Program-made: the position numbers and the translations under genes
The notes under the pieces: generated by a model
What the model was told of the DNA's origin: nothing
Databases searched by the model: none
What the model saw: the letters and a program-made list of their open reading frames with translations, nothing else
NCBI RefSeq assembly: GCF_040412425.1
Contig: NC_089761.1
Span: 19,598,144 to 19,662,143, forward strand
Reading direction: 5' to 3'
Source of the DNA: Macrobrachium rosenbergii
Lineage: Eukaryota; Arthropoda; Malacostraca; Decapoda; Palaemonidae
DNA length: 64,000 bases
Shown: positions 25,041-36,792 of the stretch, in pieces
How positions within the stretch are numbered: the stretch's first letter is position 1
Layout of the letters: the number at the start of each line of letters is the position of its first letter

Positions 25041-25539
25041 ATGCGTTCCAGTGAGTTCAAGCATTCTTACAAATGCACGTCTATAATGTACATGCATTGC
25101 AGCATATATTGTTTTTTCTAACAGATGGTGTCTTGAAAAAAAAAGTCAATCTTACTTCTGTGTTCATTGTTTAAATGCTGTAGCGAAGATGAACCCCCTG
25201 TGCAAAGCACTTCCAAACCATAAGCTTGTTCAGACACATTCACGAAAAAGTTTACCAGCGTTGCAGTGAAATAAAATTAAAACCGTACAGTTCAGTTATC
25301 AATAAACACTCCCGACTTATCTATTTTTGGTACTCCTTTCGTATCAACTATATTATTTCTCCCAGAGGATTTACATTCACAAACATACAAGCTGTTTCTT
25401 CTGACAAGGGTGGCTGTCAAGAAAAAATGAGCATCGGTTACCATCATGTTCTCCCTTTAACTAATGGATTAAAGATGAATCCTTTGTACAGAGAACTTCT
25501 TTAACATGAGCTGTTTCTTATGTTTACACGGAAAACTCA

Positions 25540-25720
25540 TTATCTGCTCATCACTTTATCATCTTATCAACTTCCATTCTCCCCACGTGACCAAACCACC
25601 TCATAACCTTCTAATCCACCTTTTCACTAATGCCATTTTTTTCCTTTACCCCCACAGTTTCCGTAACCCCATATTTCTCACACTTTCGACCCAGTTTCTG
25701 CCACAGATTGCTAAATAAAC
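25540..25720 (-). mobile_element. LINE remnant, RWFGHV block
   Basis: The minus strand at about 25600-25547 reads MRWFGHVGRMEVDKMIK then stop. This is the same protein block as at 12.2 kb but less extensive. It lies about 120 bp upstream of LINE 3' end copy 4 and in the opposite orientation, so it is a separate insertion. Confidence 0.55.
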
Positions 25721-25834
25721 ATTTCGTATCAACAGCCTCTACATGCATTTTTCATTTTCATTCAGTATTCAGTTAAGATCAGATATCCTCCGGCTTTGTT
25801 TCTTTTGTTTGTTTTATCTGTTTGTTAATTTATT

Positions 25835-26018
25835 ATTTAATCTTTTTTTCTTTTTTAATAGGTGGAATCTCTTCTTTGTATTTCCCTTTACCTCCTCTTA
25901 CTTATTCCTAATGAACACCCTAATATTCTTTGGAAGCTTGAATTTCATTTCAAGTCAGTGCCCCCCTGTGGGCCTCCATAAATAGGGTTCATCTTCAGAA
26001 TAATAATAATAATAATAA

Positions 26019-26049
<31 letters not shown>

Positions 26050-26056
26050 AAGAATA
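25835..26056 (+). mobile_element. LINE 3' end with (AAT)n-(AAG)n tail, copy 4
   Basis: The 3' UTR words TTTTTTAATAGGTGGAATCT, TATTCTTTGGAAGCTTGAAT and AATAGGGTTCATCTTCAGAA are followed by (AAT)n that changes into (AAG)n at 26020-26054. The shift of repeat unit suggests later microsatellite mutation of the tail. Confidence 0.75.
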
Positions 26057-26514
26057 GTGTTTCCAAATATTATTATTTTGTTGTAATCGACTTTGAAGTT
26101 TTACTTTCGAAATTGGACAAAATTAAAGGTAAAACCGGCTGGAAAACAATGGTGGTGACAAGGATGTGGATTTGTTATCAAAGTGTTTAAACTGAGCAAA
26201 CGAAGATAAGGGTCCCCTATTAGAGGGTGGCTTCAGAAAGATACTCGACAGCTGTAGCCTAACTACCGTATTCGTGCTAAAAAGGCTAAAGGGTTAAACG
26301 TGCTTGCTAATCAGACAGAAATCGCCTTCGTAATATATTGCATAGATGCTAATTGACTGATATATTGAACATTAGATGAATGAATATATCGAGATATTCA
26401 TGAAATAAACAGAACATCATTTTTTATCCCCAGTTTTTTCACGTTTAATAGAAGAGAGGTTTGAGAAGGTTTAGGGGATTGTGAAGTATTAAAATAAATG
26501 TAATTGTAAGGTGC

Positions 26515-26770
26515 AGTCAGCCCGTAGGGCCACGTGGCTGAGTGGTGTATAGTCATCCGCTCGAGTTTGCCAGGTCTGGGGATCACGCCCGCTCTACCTT
26601 TCACCATTCCACCCAGCTCGAAATGAGTACCAATGCCTGCTGGGCCTTCTCGAATAAGGGCGTGAGGCTAACAACGCCATCCCTAAGACCTGATGAAAAT
26701 TTAGGAGGCTGTATCCTTCTTGTGCCGCTCCCTCAAATGGGTAAAAGGAATGTGGCGGAAAAAATATAGT
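26515..26770 (+). mobile_element. tRNA-derived SINE
   Basis: GGCCACGTGGCTGAGTGGTG at 26527 resembles a tRNA A box, and GGTCTGGGGATCACGCCC at 26572 a degenerate B box. The body contains TGCTGGGCCTTCTCGAATAA and AACGCCATCCCTAAGACCTG, and the tail TATCCTTCTTGTGCCGCTCC and GGAAAAAATATAG. No tRNA cloverleaf is complete, so it is a SINE rather than a tRNA gene. Confidence 0.6.
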
Positions 26771-27308
26771 AATAAATAGAGCATCAACCATTACTCTTTT
26801 TAGCTTGAAAAGTTTGTCAATTGAAAAAGTTGATCAGTTAATGGTACAAATAAACAAGAAAGTGTTGAAAGGCCTACCGTATGAGAATTCAGCTCTGCAT
26901 AGAGAGAACAGATTATAAAATGGTGTTAAACATCGAGAGAATTTATGTTAAAATTACTTAACGACGGCAGAAGAGAAATAAGTTCTTTTCTGGACAGCTA
27001 AATTCCAAGTAGACGGGAAATTGGTCAGGTTGGTTAGACAGTTTTTTTTTTTTTTATTAGAAATAAAGAAAATGTTAAGTCAGAAAAGTTTAGTTCCAGA
27101 ATTATTGCAAAATGATGAAGATGGTTCAGAGAAAATTATGCTGGGAAAAATTAAAAGATGAATTATAAGAAATTTGCTTGCAAAAAAGAATAAGGGGTTT
27201 AACCTTAGGTAGAGGAAAGTAAGGTAAAAGAATGTTTTTCAAGATAAAACGAAAAGTCAACAGTTTTGCGTCTGGAATGAACATTAGAAAAAAACAATTA
27301 AAAATGCG
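26771..27308. other. Unannotated AT-rich sequence
   Basis: Nothing recognisable. Confidence 0.5.
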
Positions 27309-27692
27309 CCGAACAATCGAGTTTTCTGTACAGCCGCCAGAAGGAGCATAAATCAAGGCCACCGAAAGTAGATCTATCTTTTGCATCTTGGTATGTTGTA
27401 TGAGGACCCATGAAGCTTTAACTACGGCCGCTGGTGGTGGTTTCTATCCTATATCGTTGCCAGAAGCACGATTATGGCTAACTTTAACCTTGAATGAAAT
27501 AATTACTGAGGCTAGGCTGCAATTTGGCATGTTTGATGATTGGGGATGAATGATCAACATACCAATTTTCAGCCATCTAGCCTCAGTAGTTTTTAAGATC
27601 TGAGGGCGGGACAGAAAGTAAAGCATAAACAGAACAAAGTGGACGGACAGACAAAGCGGCACAATAACAGTTTTCTTTTCAGAAAACTAAAA
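27309..27692 (-). repeat. Dispersed foldback repeat, copy B
   Basis: Reverse-orientation relative of the repeat at 4020-4400. Shared words on the minus strand include GTCTGTCCGTCCAC, CCGCCCTCAGATCTTAAAAA, CTACTGAGGCTAGATGGCTG, CATCAAACATGCCAAATTGC and CAGAAAACTCGATTG. The same internal hairpin is present at 27500-27600. Confidence 0.75.
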
Positions 27693-29689
27693 CTAAATCT
27701 AGAAAGAATTTCTGAATTGTAATTAGCTTTAGTAAACAGACAAATGTTATTTGTTAAAGATGTTTTTCTTATGAAAAGGGGAAACATTATGAAAAATTTT
27801 TCACTTTGGAAGTGAAACGAAAAAATTTTCAAGATAACTAAATTACATTTTGCATAAGAAACAGAATAGTGACGAGTCGTAAAAGGTGAAATTTTAGAGA
27901 AACATTCGCTCCCAAGAAACTAACAAAAAACTAACTATTATGTTTATCTGCGTATGTTGAAAAGGATAGAGAGAGATTTAGATTATAATAATTTGCGATG
28001 AAAAAAATTAACAACCAATTATATAGAGCCTATCAGCAATCCCAGCTTATTGGAATCCACGCCGGTAATTGGATGAATGAAAACAGTTAAACCTAGCTGA
28101 TGAAAATTACAGTAATCACAAATTCTTGCTGTTCGTTGATTGAAAGGCACATGCCGTTGAAAACGAGTGTTCATGCCAAGAAAATCCTAGCTGTATAGCA
28201 GTTATGATCGAAATTATTGATGACATGAATTTTCCAGGAAGCAGGAGAGCTTATAATAGTAAATGCTTGTGGATAGGAAAGCATTTTTTTTATTATTGTG
28301 TATTTATACCTCTTGGTATGAAGTTAAAAGAGAATTTAAAGGTTCATACGTAGATTTAATTGGCTTGTTGAGTTACTTAGTAATTGTAGCTGATCTTTAC
28401 TGCAACTAATTATATGTACAGTGTATATATATATATATATGTGTGTGTGTGCGTGTTTGTGTATGTATGTGTGTGCGCGCGTTTGTTTGTTTGTGAAACG
28501 CTTTCGACGAAAAAGAACTGTGTATTTCCTGCTTCCACATCATGGAGCTGACATCAGTTTCAGGATTAAATTATCACTAACCCAACAGCCGCAGGATAAA
28601 CGCTAAGCCCTCATTTCCTCTATGCTATGATCTCACTCCTTTTCTGTTTCTTCCCTCAATTTTTGTCGCTGGTTTGCAGCCGCAAAAAGTGGCAGAAATT
28701 CCCGAGGTTTGGTTTTGTGGTGGAAATTTCTTATTTTGTGCATATTTTAAGAACCCCCATTTATTTTGGCATCCGCAGAGTTATAGCTAAAATCCTCTCG
28801 CCATTTATTTTTCACGACTCACTAAATGGGGGAATACTCCAACTAAATGGGGGAATCCTCCACCTTTTCTAGTACTGCAGCCTGACGGAAAACGAAATCT
28901 TGAACGCCTTTTCTTACTGATCTTTTTACAAAAAAATCAACGGCCCTGAATATACGTTTACATAGAGAAACGGTCATTATTATTATTACGCGTTTTTTAT
29001 TTGTTATATGGACAATGATCGCCTGTTCGAAATACAAAAATGATCGAAAGAAATGAACAGTAAATCCCCGAGCGTATTCCGTACTTACGGATACAGGTGC
29101 GAGGGAGAGATTTTCGTTCTGCGAACCGAATTAATCATCGCCTGTTGTTCACAAAGGTCAAAACGCGTTGAATTTTACTTGGAATTCCGCCGTACGTGAT
29201 TTGTGTTGAGTTTTTCGGGACTCGATGCGTAGCGGAATAGGATTTAGCGACATGTCGGAACGCGTCGACGGGTTCAGATATAACAAAAAACATTCATTTT
29301 AGCGCGTTACGCGTGTCTTGTTTGTTTGGTTCATGTTTTTTCTTTATGTGGGAGGGGGAACCTTATGTCCGTGTCTAGCCCAGAGTTGCTGGAGACGAAA
29401 AAGAAAAGGATGGGGAAAATAGAACTGGCAGAAAACTCTCTTCGTGAAGGAGTGACGTCACCATCAATTAAAACCTTATCATTTTGAACTATTATATTCC
29501 TTTATAAGATAGGCCGCTGTTGACATATGATCTGTAATAACATGCGAACGTTTTTTTCAAAAGTAATATGACGCAAGCCGTTATTATCTATCTATTACAT
29601 CCGGTCGTGGCCGTTATTAGTAATTACTTCATTATTATCATTATTATTAATGCCTCATCATTGAGAGTAATGATTTTTTATGTCGTAAT
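27693..29689. other. Unannotated sequence
   Basis: A short TA/GT tract near 28430-28480 and one TGACGTCA at 29454. The stretch 29040-29280 is richer in CpG than its surroundings but shows no gene. Confidence 0.45.
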
Positions 29690-30025
29690 TTCCCACAGTT
29701 TATTTTAACGATTGTATTCCACGGGTTGTTTTAGGGATAATTTCCCAGTATATTTTAACGATGTTTTAGCGATAATTTCCCACAGTTTATTTTAAAGATA
29801 ATTTCCACATATTTTAAGGATAATTTCCCACGGTTTATTTTAACGAAAATTCCCAACAGTTTATTTTAACGAAAATTTCCCACAATTTATTTTAACGAAA
29901 ATTTCCCACATTTTAATTTAACAAATTTCCCACAGTCTATATTTAACGATTATTTCCCACGGTTTATTTTGACTATAGTTTCCCACAGTTATTTTAACTA
30001 ATTTCCCACAGTTTATTTCAATGAC
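29690..30025. repeat. Degenerate 25-30 bp minisatellite (TTTCCCACAGTTTATTTTAA)
   Basis: About ten copies of TTTCCCACAGTTTATTTTAA followed by CGAAAA or similar. It directly precedes the TGACGTCA repeat zone. Confidence 0.9.
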
Positions 30026-30199
30026 GTCTTACCCTTTTAAGCCACATTTCATGGCGTCACATAATTTACTAGCCACATTCAGTTATGACTCATCACATCA
30101 CTTACTAACTGCATTCTCATATCTCTAATCAATACCCTCATTTGATGACACCATTTGATTAATTGCTGTACCTGCATTGTATGATGTTACGTGTTTTAT

Positions 30200-30740
30200 T
30201 ATATTCAGTGACGTCACATCACTAACGAAACCCTTGGTTCCGCCATATCACTAGCCAGACCCATTCCGTGACATCACATTACTAAAGCACCCCATTCGAT
30301 TTCGCCACAGCACTGATCAGACCCATTCCGTGACGTCACATCACTAACGAAACCCATTAAATTCCGCCACATCATACGTCACATCCCTAACGAAACCCAT
30401 TAAATCCGCCACAGCACCGAGCAGACCCATTCCGTGACGTCACATCACTAACGAAACCCATTAAAATCCGCCGCATCATAAGCCAGGCCCACCCCGTGAC
30501 GTCACATCACGGACTAGACCCACTCAGTGATGTATCGTTGGCCGAGCACCGACCGTGACGTCACATTACCAGACAGCATATCCGCACATTCCACCCTGTT
30601 CGGTGACGTCACGTTTTAAATCATGCGCAGACTCTGAAGTCACACAAACACATAGCCAACCCACGCATCCATCTTGATCCGCCCCCATCAAGTGACGACA
30701 CATCACGAACCGTGACGTCACATCACCATCTACCCACACA
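30200..30740. repeat. TGACGTCA (CRE palindrome) minisatellite
   Basis: Degenerate repeats carry the words CCATTCCGTGACGTCACATC, ACTAACGAAACCCATTAAAT and CCGCCACATCAT. Seven exact TGACGTCA palindromes occur, at 30209, 30331, 30435, 30497, 30556, 30604 and 30713, with several one-base variants (for example TGACATCA near 30272 and ACGTCACA near 30389). TGACGTCA is the full cAMP-response element bound by CREB/ATF factors. Function here is unproven. Confidence 0.85.
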
Positions 30741-31059
30741 GCCTTCCCACTGAACGTGTTTCACCATTCTCACATTATCGACTGCCATCCGCATTGCTAG
30801 CACTCCACTGTTATTTTCGGAGACTTGATTCATCATCATCGCCTTTCGACTCACACTTCCGGAGTAAAATCAAGTGTCAGGCGATATCCTTCCTCGTGTT
30901 TAGCCTAGTAATTGTTGTCTCGCTTAGTTTACCTTTTCCTGCATGTTTAGTGGAATTTCATTTATTTTTTTATCGTTTGAGATTCAGTGAATGTTTTGTT
31001 AAGTTTTGTTTTATAGTTTTTGTTTTTCCTCGTTTCTATGATTTTCCAAGTCGCAAGAG
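30741..31059. other. Unannotated sequence
   Basis: Nothing recognisable beyond T-rich text. Confidence 0.45.
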
Positions 31060-31118
31060 GTAGGCATACACACATACACACACACACACACACAGCAATA
31101 CACACACACATTATACAT

Positions 31119-31182
<64 letters not shown>
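31060..31182. repeat. (CA)n and (TA)n arrays
   Basis: CA-rich tract at 31066-31112 followed by about 32 TA units. Confidence 0.97.
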
Positions 31183-31186
<4 letters not shown>

Positions 31187-31302
31187 CTTCTTTTATTATG
31201 CCCAATTTTTTCCTTTTCTATCTATTTTCTTTCCATAAGACTTGTGCTGTTAGGTCTCGAGGTTGGTCATGTCTTACAACCTTTGCTTGAGTTGTGCATA
31301 GA

Positions 31303-31326
31303 GTATATATATATATATATATATAT

Positions 31327-31374
<48 letters not shown>

Positions 31375-31386
31375 AGTTAGATATAT

Positions 31387-31466
<80 letters not shown>

Positions 31467-31480
31467 GTGTGTGTGTGTGT
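31303..31480. repeat. (TA)n cluster then (GT)n
   Basis: TA runs interrupted by GATA and GTATAGTTAG, ending in GTGTGTGTGTGT. Confidence 0.97.
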
Positions 31481-31741
31481 ATTTTGTATGTCACCTCATC
31501 ATCACACAGACTATTCTGTAAACATCTTCTGTTAGAATTTACACGCATTCTAAAAAATTTTAAAATGTGTTTATCGTAGTTTTTCGTAACAAATAGACCG
31601 CACCTTTTCTGGAACTGTTCACATATACACATACATGCATGTATATGTGTAGCTAGTCTATCGTTCTGAGACAGGAAACCATTTGGAAAGTGGGTACCTT
31701 TTAGAGAGGTGGGAGCATGCGCAGTTGTCTGGTGAGACTGG

Positions 31742-31742
<1 letters not shown>

Positions 31743-31809
<67 letters not shown>

Positions 31810-32344
31810 AAGATGGGCCCCATTCATATGGGACAAGCCTACAAGGGCCATTGACTTGAAATTCAAGCTTCCAAAGAATATTAAGGTGTTAATTAGGAAC
31901 AAGTAAGAGGAGATCAAGGGAAATACAGAAAGAAGAGATCTTGCTTATTATAAAAGAAAAAACTAATTAATAAATAGATAAAAAATGTACTAAAATGCAA
32001 GGAGAATAGTATTAGGGTAGTAATGCACTGCATCTTCGCTTGGACTTTTGAAGTTTCAATTGCACGACACCCTCAGGGAGACTGTTCCTCAAAGTTAAGT
32101 ATATCTTAGTTTAACCAGACCACTGAGCTGGTTAACAGCCAACGGTGTGAGGAATAAAGGACCTCTGGAACTGAGAAGTTCGACAGCGAGGCACATTTAC
32201 TGAATATTGGTGTTGCTGTTCAGCAAATCTGGTCGCTCTCGGCAGGGAAAGGGGATCAGGGGTCAATTGAGAATGTGAAAGATCTTTGTTAAAATACAGC
32301 TTATGAAAAATAGACAAACAACAGACCATCCGTCGAAGGTCCAA
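31743..32344 (-). mobile_element. LINE 3' end with polyprotein C-terminus, copy 5
   Basis: The minus-strand frame at 32344-32132 reads CCLSIFHKLYFNKDLSHSQL, TPDPLSLPRATRFAEQQHQY, SVNVPRCRTSQFQRSFIPHT and VGC, typical of the C-terminal region of Jockey/CR1-type LINE polyproteins. Below it, WNSLPEGVVQLKLQKSKRRC and SALLP then stop continue the same domain at about 32095-32020, after an insertion of about 48 bp. The 3' UTR and (AAT)n tail (31743-31806 on the plus strand as ATT) follow. It is the longest copy in the window and is 5' truncated. Confidence 0.85.
32080..32127 (-). mobile_element. SINE tail fragment inserted in LINE copy 5
   Basis: The minus strand reads AACCAGCTCAGTGGTCTGGT then TAAACTAAGATATACTTAACTT in two blocks, matching the 3' tail of the SINE at 35.3 kb. 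It interrupts the LINE reading frame between the VGC and WNSLP segments. Confidence 0.6.
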
Positions 32345-32759
32345 GAGGGGAAAACTACAAATTATTCGGGTCGATAGTAAGGCTAAATATAATTTTTTTA
32401 TATGAATAAGAAAATAATGAAGTAAATTTATGTTTTGACAGATAAACAGTGCAGAATCACTTTATTTATTCAAGCCTAAGTAAAAGAAAACAAAAACTGC
32501 TATACTCTCCCATCATGATACTCTCTGAAGTGATTTTTTAAAAGTAAAAGTAGATTTAAATTACATGGTTAACATGAGATCAGTCACCTCGGGACATGAA
32601 CTCCGTGCTCTCTTGAATACCAAAGATCCTGTTGTGTAATCCTGAAAATGTCATTCGCCACATAAGAGGAAATTTTTTTGTTATTCCGGCTGTTAGAAGG
32701 TAGTAGTCAATGATTTTTATAACAAGTCTTGGATGTCTAAGCTATGTCTATTCTGTCTG
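32345..32759. other. Unannotated AT-rich sequence
   Basis: Nothing recognisable. Confidence 0.5.
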
Positions 32760-32835
32760 TCTGTCTATATACATACACACACACATACAATATAGACATA
32801 GACACACACACACACACACACACACATATAGAGTA

Positions 32836-32891
<56 letters not shown>

Positions 32892-32984
32892 TGTCAAGTA
32901 TGTATATATTTAAATTTCCGACTCACAAGTGTGAAACACGGTTCTGTGTTGATTATTTCCAGTATGTATGTATGTATGTATGTA

Positions 32985-33073
<89 letters not shown>
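32760..33073. repeat. (CA)n, (TA)n and (TATG)n arrays
   Basis: CA tract at 32773-32826, TA at 32836-32890, TATG at 32963-32985 and TA at 32993-33073. Confidence 0.97.
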
Positions 33074-33075
<2 letters not shown>

Positions 33076-33082
33076 TATTTAT

Positions 33083-33275
33083 CACCTCTTGTGGTCGAAT
33101 GGGTTAGTGCGTCCCTTGTAGTCCTGAGTCCTCGTCCGTCGCTGGTCTGACCACGACGGTGGACTTATTATCAACTAAAATTCCTCTTCGGTAACATATA
33201 TGAAAATATATTATTTCCGAGGTAGAGCGAATTGGATATTAAATGACGTTTGTAGCTTTCTGATTGTATATATAA
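33083..33275 (+). mobile_element. tRNA-derived SINE ending in a (TA)n/(TG)n tract
   Basis: The head GTGGTCGAATGGGTTAGTGC resembles an A box. The tail has TTCCTCTTCGGTAACATATA, TTCCGAGGTAGAGCGAATTG and GTAGCTTTCTGATTGTATAT, running into (TA)n and (TG)n. It lies just after another (TA)n array at 32993-33073. Confidence 0.55.
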
Positions 33276-33307
<32 letters not shown>

Positions 33308-33689
33308 AAAAGAGAAAGAGAATTCTCGACAATGTGAGGTACAGTTTCCCCATTAATTCTGTGCCCTAAAGAACGAAAGAATGACTCAGATATTTAATGT
33401 AACCAACCCATTTCTGCTCTTCATTATTGGCGCAGCAATAACCGAGTTGTTTGGCCGTATGAATGGTCGACTGATTGATGGGCTTGCTTATGCAGCTGTC
33501 ATTATAAAAGAGGAATCCGAGTTCGCACTGAAACTGGAAGTGACGAGATCGTTCAGCAACCGTCCTGCAAACAAAGAATTTCCTGTTTTCGACCTTAGAA
33601 GTGCATAGTCTTTTGGAATGATAAATTTCGTATTCACAAATGCCTTCCACACACCATACAGTATATTGCATGATGACAAACAACACACA
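33276..33689. other. Unannotated sequence
   Basis: Contains a (GT)n run to 33307 and a stretch (33380-33608) with an open frame lacking any motif I know. Confidence 0.4.
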
Positions 33690-33701
33690 CACATATGTAT
33701 G

Positions 33702-33735
<34 letters not shown>

Positions 33736-33757
33736 TGTATGTATGTATGTATGTATG

Positions 33758-33816
<59 letters not shown>
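33690..33816. repeat. (TATG)n then (TA)n array
   Basis: About 15 TATG units pass into about 20 TA units. The array lies at the 3' end of the minus-strand SINE at 33.9 kb. Confidence 0.97.
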
Positions 33817-33869
33817 TTATATGTATATATTTGTGTGTGCATGTTTTTGTGTATATGTATATGAATATC

Positions 33870-34062
33870 ACCATAAGCTTTTTTCCCCTTTGGAAGGGGT
33901 GAGGCCAGAAGGATACAGCTATCTTGATTTCGACAAGCCGTAAGGAATGGGGCTACTAGCCCCACGCCCATTTACTTGACCCTTCGCAGGTGACCGACAG
34001 CCCAGGAAAGATCCGAGGACCTTATTAACGCGAGCGAAACACTGCACCACAAAGGCGGGGCC
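33870..34062 (-). mobile_element. tRNA-derived SINE, (TA)n-tailed
   Basis: The minus-strand head TTTGTGGTGCAGTGTTTCGC, then GGTCCTCGGATC, resembles a tRNA-like promoter region. The 3' part is TATCCTTCTGGCCTCACCCC then TTCCAAAGGGGAAAAAAGC and TATGGTGATATTCATATACA, leading into the (TA)n array at 33760-33814. The tail is shared with the SINE at 37.5 kb. Confidence 0.55.
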
Positions 34063-34659
34063 GCCCACTTTGGCTGATTGCACCTTCTAGTATTTGCAAG
34101 AGGCTGCCTGCCTCTGAGCAGAACACGAATGAGGATGATGATGATGAAGTTATGCTTGCGAAATGACCTTCCGTTCCCTAAGGATCCTGAAAAGTTAAGA
34201 GTGGAAAGGACACAGTTCATCTTACTTCTTCCAGCTCGATACCTGGGCTACCTTTTGATCTTTCGTTACTTGCAAGCTCCTGGAAACTCCATATCCTCAT
34301 GTTTTATGAAGTGCAAACAAAACCTGAATTACTGTAGATTTGGGATTATGCTCTATATTCATGAGTGATGGATTGTTGGCATTCCCCAGACCTCATAATG
34401 TAAACAGTCGGTTAGTGCCTTGTCAGTTGAAGAACGATCTCTCTTTTTGGGACGCTGGCGTCATCACTCACAATATTTAACTACTTTGATTACACTTGCC
34501 GCCCACAAAGTGTGTGGTGTACTATTTTTGCGTTCAGCGTTGAAAGTAACTCGAGAGTTTAGTGTAATATATGGTATTTAAGTAAAAAATAGTAAAGAAA
34601 ACTTATCGACTCCTTATAATCTTAGTGGGCTACATTTACTTCCAAGCATCGACCCTAAA

Positions 34660-34965
34660 AAGAATCGGGATAAAATGGTCATGATTAGTGTGCAATGCCT
34701 GACTTTTGCTAGTGGCGCAGTTTCAACTGGTGATAGTAAAGAGAAGCTGCGGAGGCTGTTGAGTAAAAGGAGCAAATTAAAAATAGATATTATCAAGAGT
34801 AAGGTAAATGGAAACCGGGAAACTGGAGCAATGAACGTTAGCATGGATGTGGGAGAATGGAAGCGGTTGTTCAAATAGGTGTTTGGGATTAGATATAGGG
34901 TCAGGGAAGAAGTGTATCACAGAGTGAACGAAAGAATCAAGGAAGGTAGGAGGATCTCTTCTTCA
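34660..34965 (+). mobile_element. LINE remnant, reverse-transcriptase palm region
   Basis: The frame at 34675-34878 reads MVMISVQCLTFASGAVSTGD, SKEKLRRLLSKRSKLKIDII and KSKVNGNRETGAMNVSMD. It aligns with the family block in which the catalytic ADD is followed by DSEEKL(Q/R)RL, KLKVNVxKSKVM and MNV. Here the ADD box is altered (ASGAVS), so the catalytic aspartates are lost. After a stop, YRVREEVYHRVNERIKEG continues similar text. Confidence 0.6.
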
Positions 34966-35069
34966 AGTGAAAATGTGGAGTGTGACTGAGAGAGAAGAAG
35001 GTTGCTGTTAAGATCACTCGTTTCCATTGTATATGTGGAGTAAGGATGGTTTAATGAGTTGAATAGTTC

Positions 35070-35345
35070 TTCGTTGGAGGGTGGATAGAGCTGTCGCCTG
35101 AACGTCATGGCTCCAGCTTCACCCACCGCATCTGCCAATGAATAAATTAGAGAATTTATTTCAGATAGAAATTATTTTCGTCATAATGTGGTTCGATCCC
35201 ACAATAAGCTGTAGGTCCCGTTGCTAGGTAACTAAAGTTGGTCTAGTCACGTAAAAATAAATCTAATCTCTTCGCCAGCCCTAGAGAGCCACAATCAGCT
35301 CAGTGGTCTGGCTTGTTCCAAGATATACTTAACTTAATGAGCCGG
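35070..35345 (+). mobile_element. tRNA-derived SINE (composite, TAAGCTGTAGGTCC type)
   Basis: The head GGTGGATAGAGCTGTCGCCT resembles a pol III A box. The body carries GTGGTTCGATCCCACAATAA, AGCTGTAGGTCCCGTTGCTA and CACGTAAAAATAAATCTAAT. The tail is AATCAGCTCAGTGGTCTGGC with AGATATACTTAACTT. The tail also occurs alone at 32,080-32,127. I recognise this layout as a SINE type common in decapod genomes; that recognition is from memory. Confidence 0.65.
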
Positions 35346-35867
35346 AAACAAGAGGATGATGATATGGTCCAAGTAGCACATAATGGGGCAAAAGATGGAT
35401 CAGAGTCTTCTGAGAACTTTTGGGCGTGGAGAAACTAGGGGACAGTAGGCTGCTGAAAGTGGTGCCTGTGCCGTAAGTTTTGGGAGGAAGGCATGAGAGG
35501 AGAACCTCGTAAAAAAAAGTGCCGGCTGCTTGGAGTGCCGGAGGTGATGGAACAGAAGGTTCTTCTGTCCCACGACAATGCATGCAAGATGGATGGCGCA
35601 GTGCGCAGGGAACTTGAGGCTTTGCTGATGAGGCTGTCGATGAGGTGTATGCAGAAATTGCTAATATTGTGGACTTTTCCTGAACGGGAGTTCATCCGCG
35701 ATTAAGCAGTTAAATCGTTAATATGGTAGCGGCCGCTTTCTCCTTTTTCCCCTGTTTACAGCCTTCGTTAGGGAAGACTTTAATGTAAAAAAAAAAAAAG
35801 CGTATCCATAAACATGAATGGAAGTCAGTGGACCTGGAAGCCAAATACCCTTATCGATAAATTCAGA

Positions 35868-35868
<1 letters not shown>
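35346..35868. other. Unannotated sequence
   Basis: Base composition is more balanced than in the flanks, and it may be a continuation of the LINE remnant at 34.7 kb, but no domain is visible. Confidence 0.35.
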
Positions 35869-35959
<91 letters not shown>

Positions 35960-36033
35960 TTTTGACCTGAAACAGAAGCAAAAATTATATATATGTTGTA
36001 GTATATACATACACACACATATACATACATAGT

Positions 36034-36064
<31 letters not shown>

Positions 36065-36078
36065 GAGTATATATATAT

Positions 36079-36121
<43 letters not shown>
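35869..36121. repeat. (TA)n cluster
   Basis: Arrays at 35869-35958 and 36034-36118 with interruptions. Confidence 0.97.
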
Positions 36122-36122
<1 letters not shown>

Positions 36123-36439
36123 ATATATGGACATTTACTATTCTCTAAAAATTCAAATACAAGCTACCACCCTGTTTAAAAGCTTTCAGGTCTGCAGGTT
36201 CACTTTTGATTCGGGCCATATTTATTTATGAAAGGTAGAATTTTGGCACCTCTTGGGCCTGAGGAGCCTGCGGTTTATTTTTATCTTACAGAAGTGGGCA
36301 GTCTTCTTGACCTTTAAAATCCCATGACATGTTGATCGTCAGAATGCAGCTGCTCTGCTCATACCTTGTTGTGTGTGTCTGAAAGCCTACTAGAATGGAA
36401 ACAAGTCCTCTTAGGTGAGTATTACTAAGGTCCTTCTAA

Positions 36440-36484
36440 TTATATGAATATATAGTATACATACATACATATATATATATATAG

Positions 36485-36525
<41 letters not shown>

Positions 36526-36577
36526 CACATATAAATTTAAATATATATATATATATATTTATATGTGTATATATATG

Positions 36578-36626
<49 letters not shown>

Positions 36627-36681
36627 AATATATATATATATATATATATATAGGTATATATATATATATATATATATATAG

Positions 36682-36750
<69 letters not shown>
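36440..36750. repeat. (TA)n cluster
   Basis: Many short TA runs with AGAGAG, TAAATTTAAA and GGTA interruptions. Confidence 0.97.
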
Positions 36751-36753
<3 letters not shown>

Positions 36754-36792
36754 TGTCATAGAGGACCTCAACAATACAGGAGGTTGGAAGGG

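Noticed and set aside
26515..26600. tRNA-like sequence
   Set aside because: Only A-box and degenerate B-box similarity; no cloverleaf. Fits a SINE head.
33366..33971. 201-codon minus-strand open frame
   Set aside because: Its centre is a translation of TATG and TA arrays and its ends lie in a SINE and anonymous sequence.
35160..35200. B-box-like GGTTCGATCCC as a tRNA gene
   Set aside because: No acceptor or anticodon stem pairing around it; part of a SINE body.
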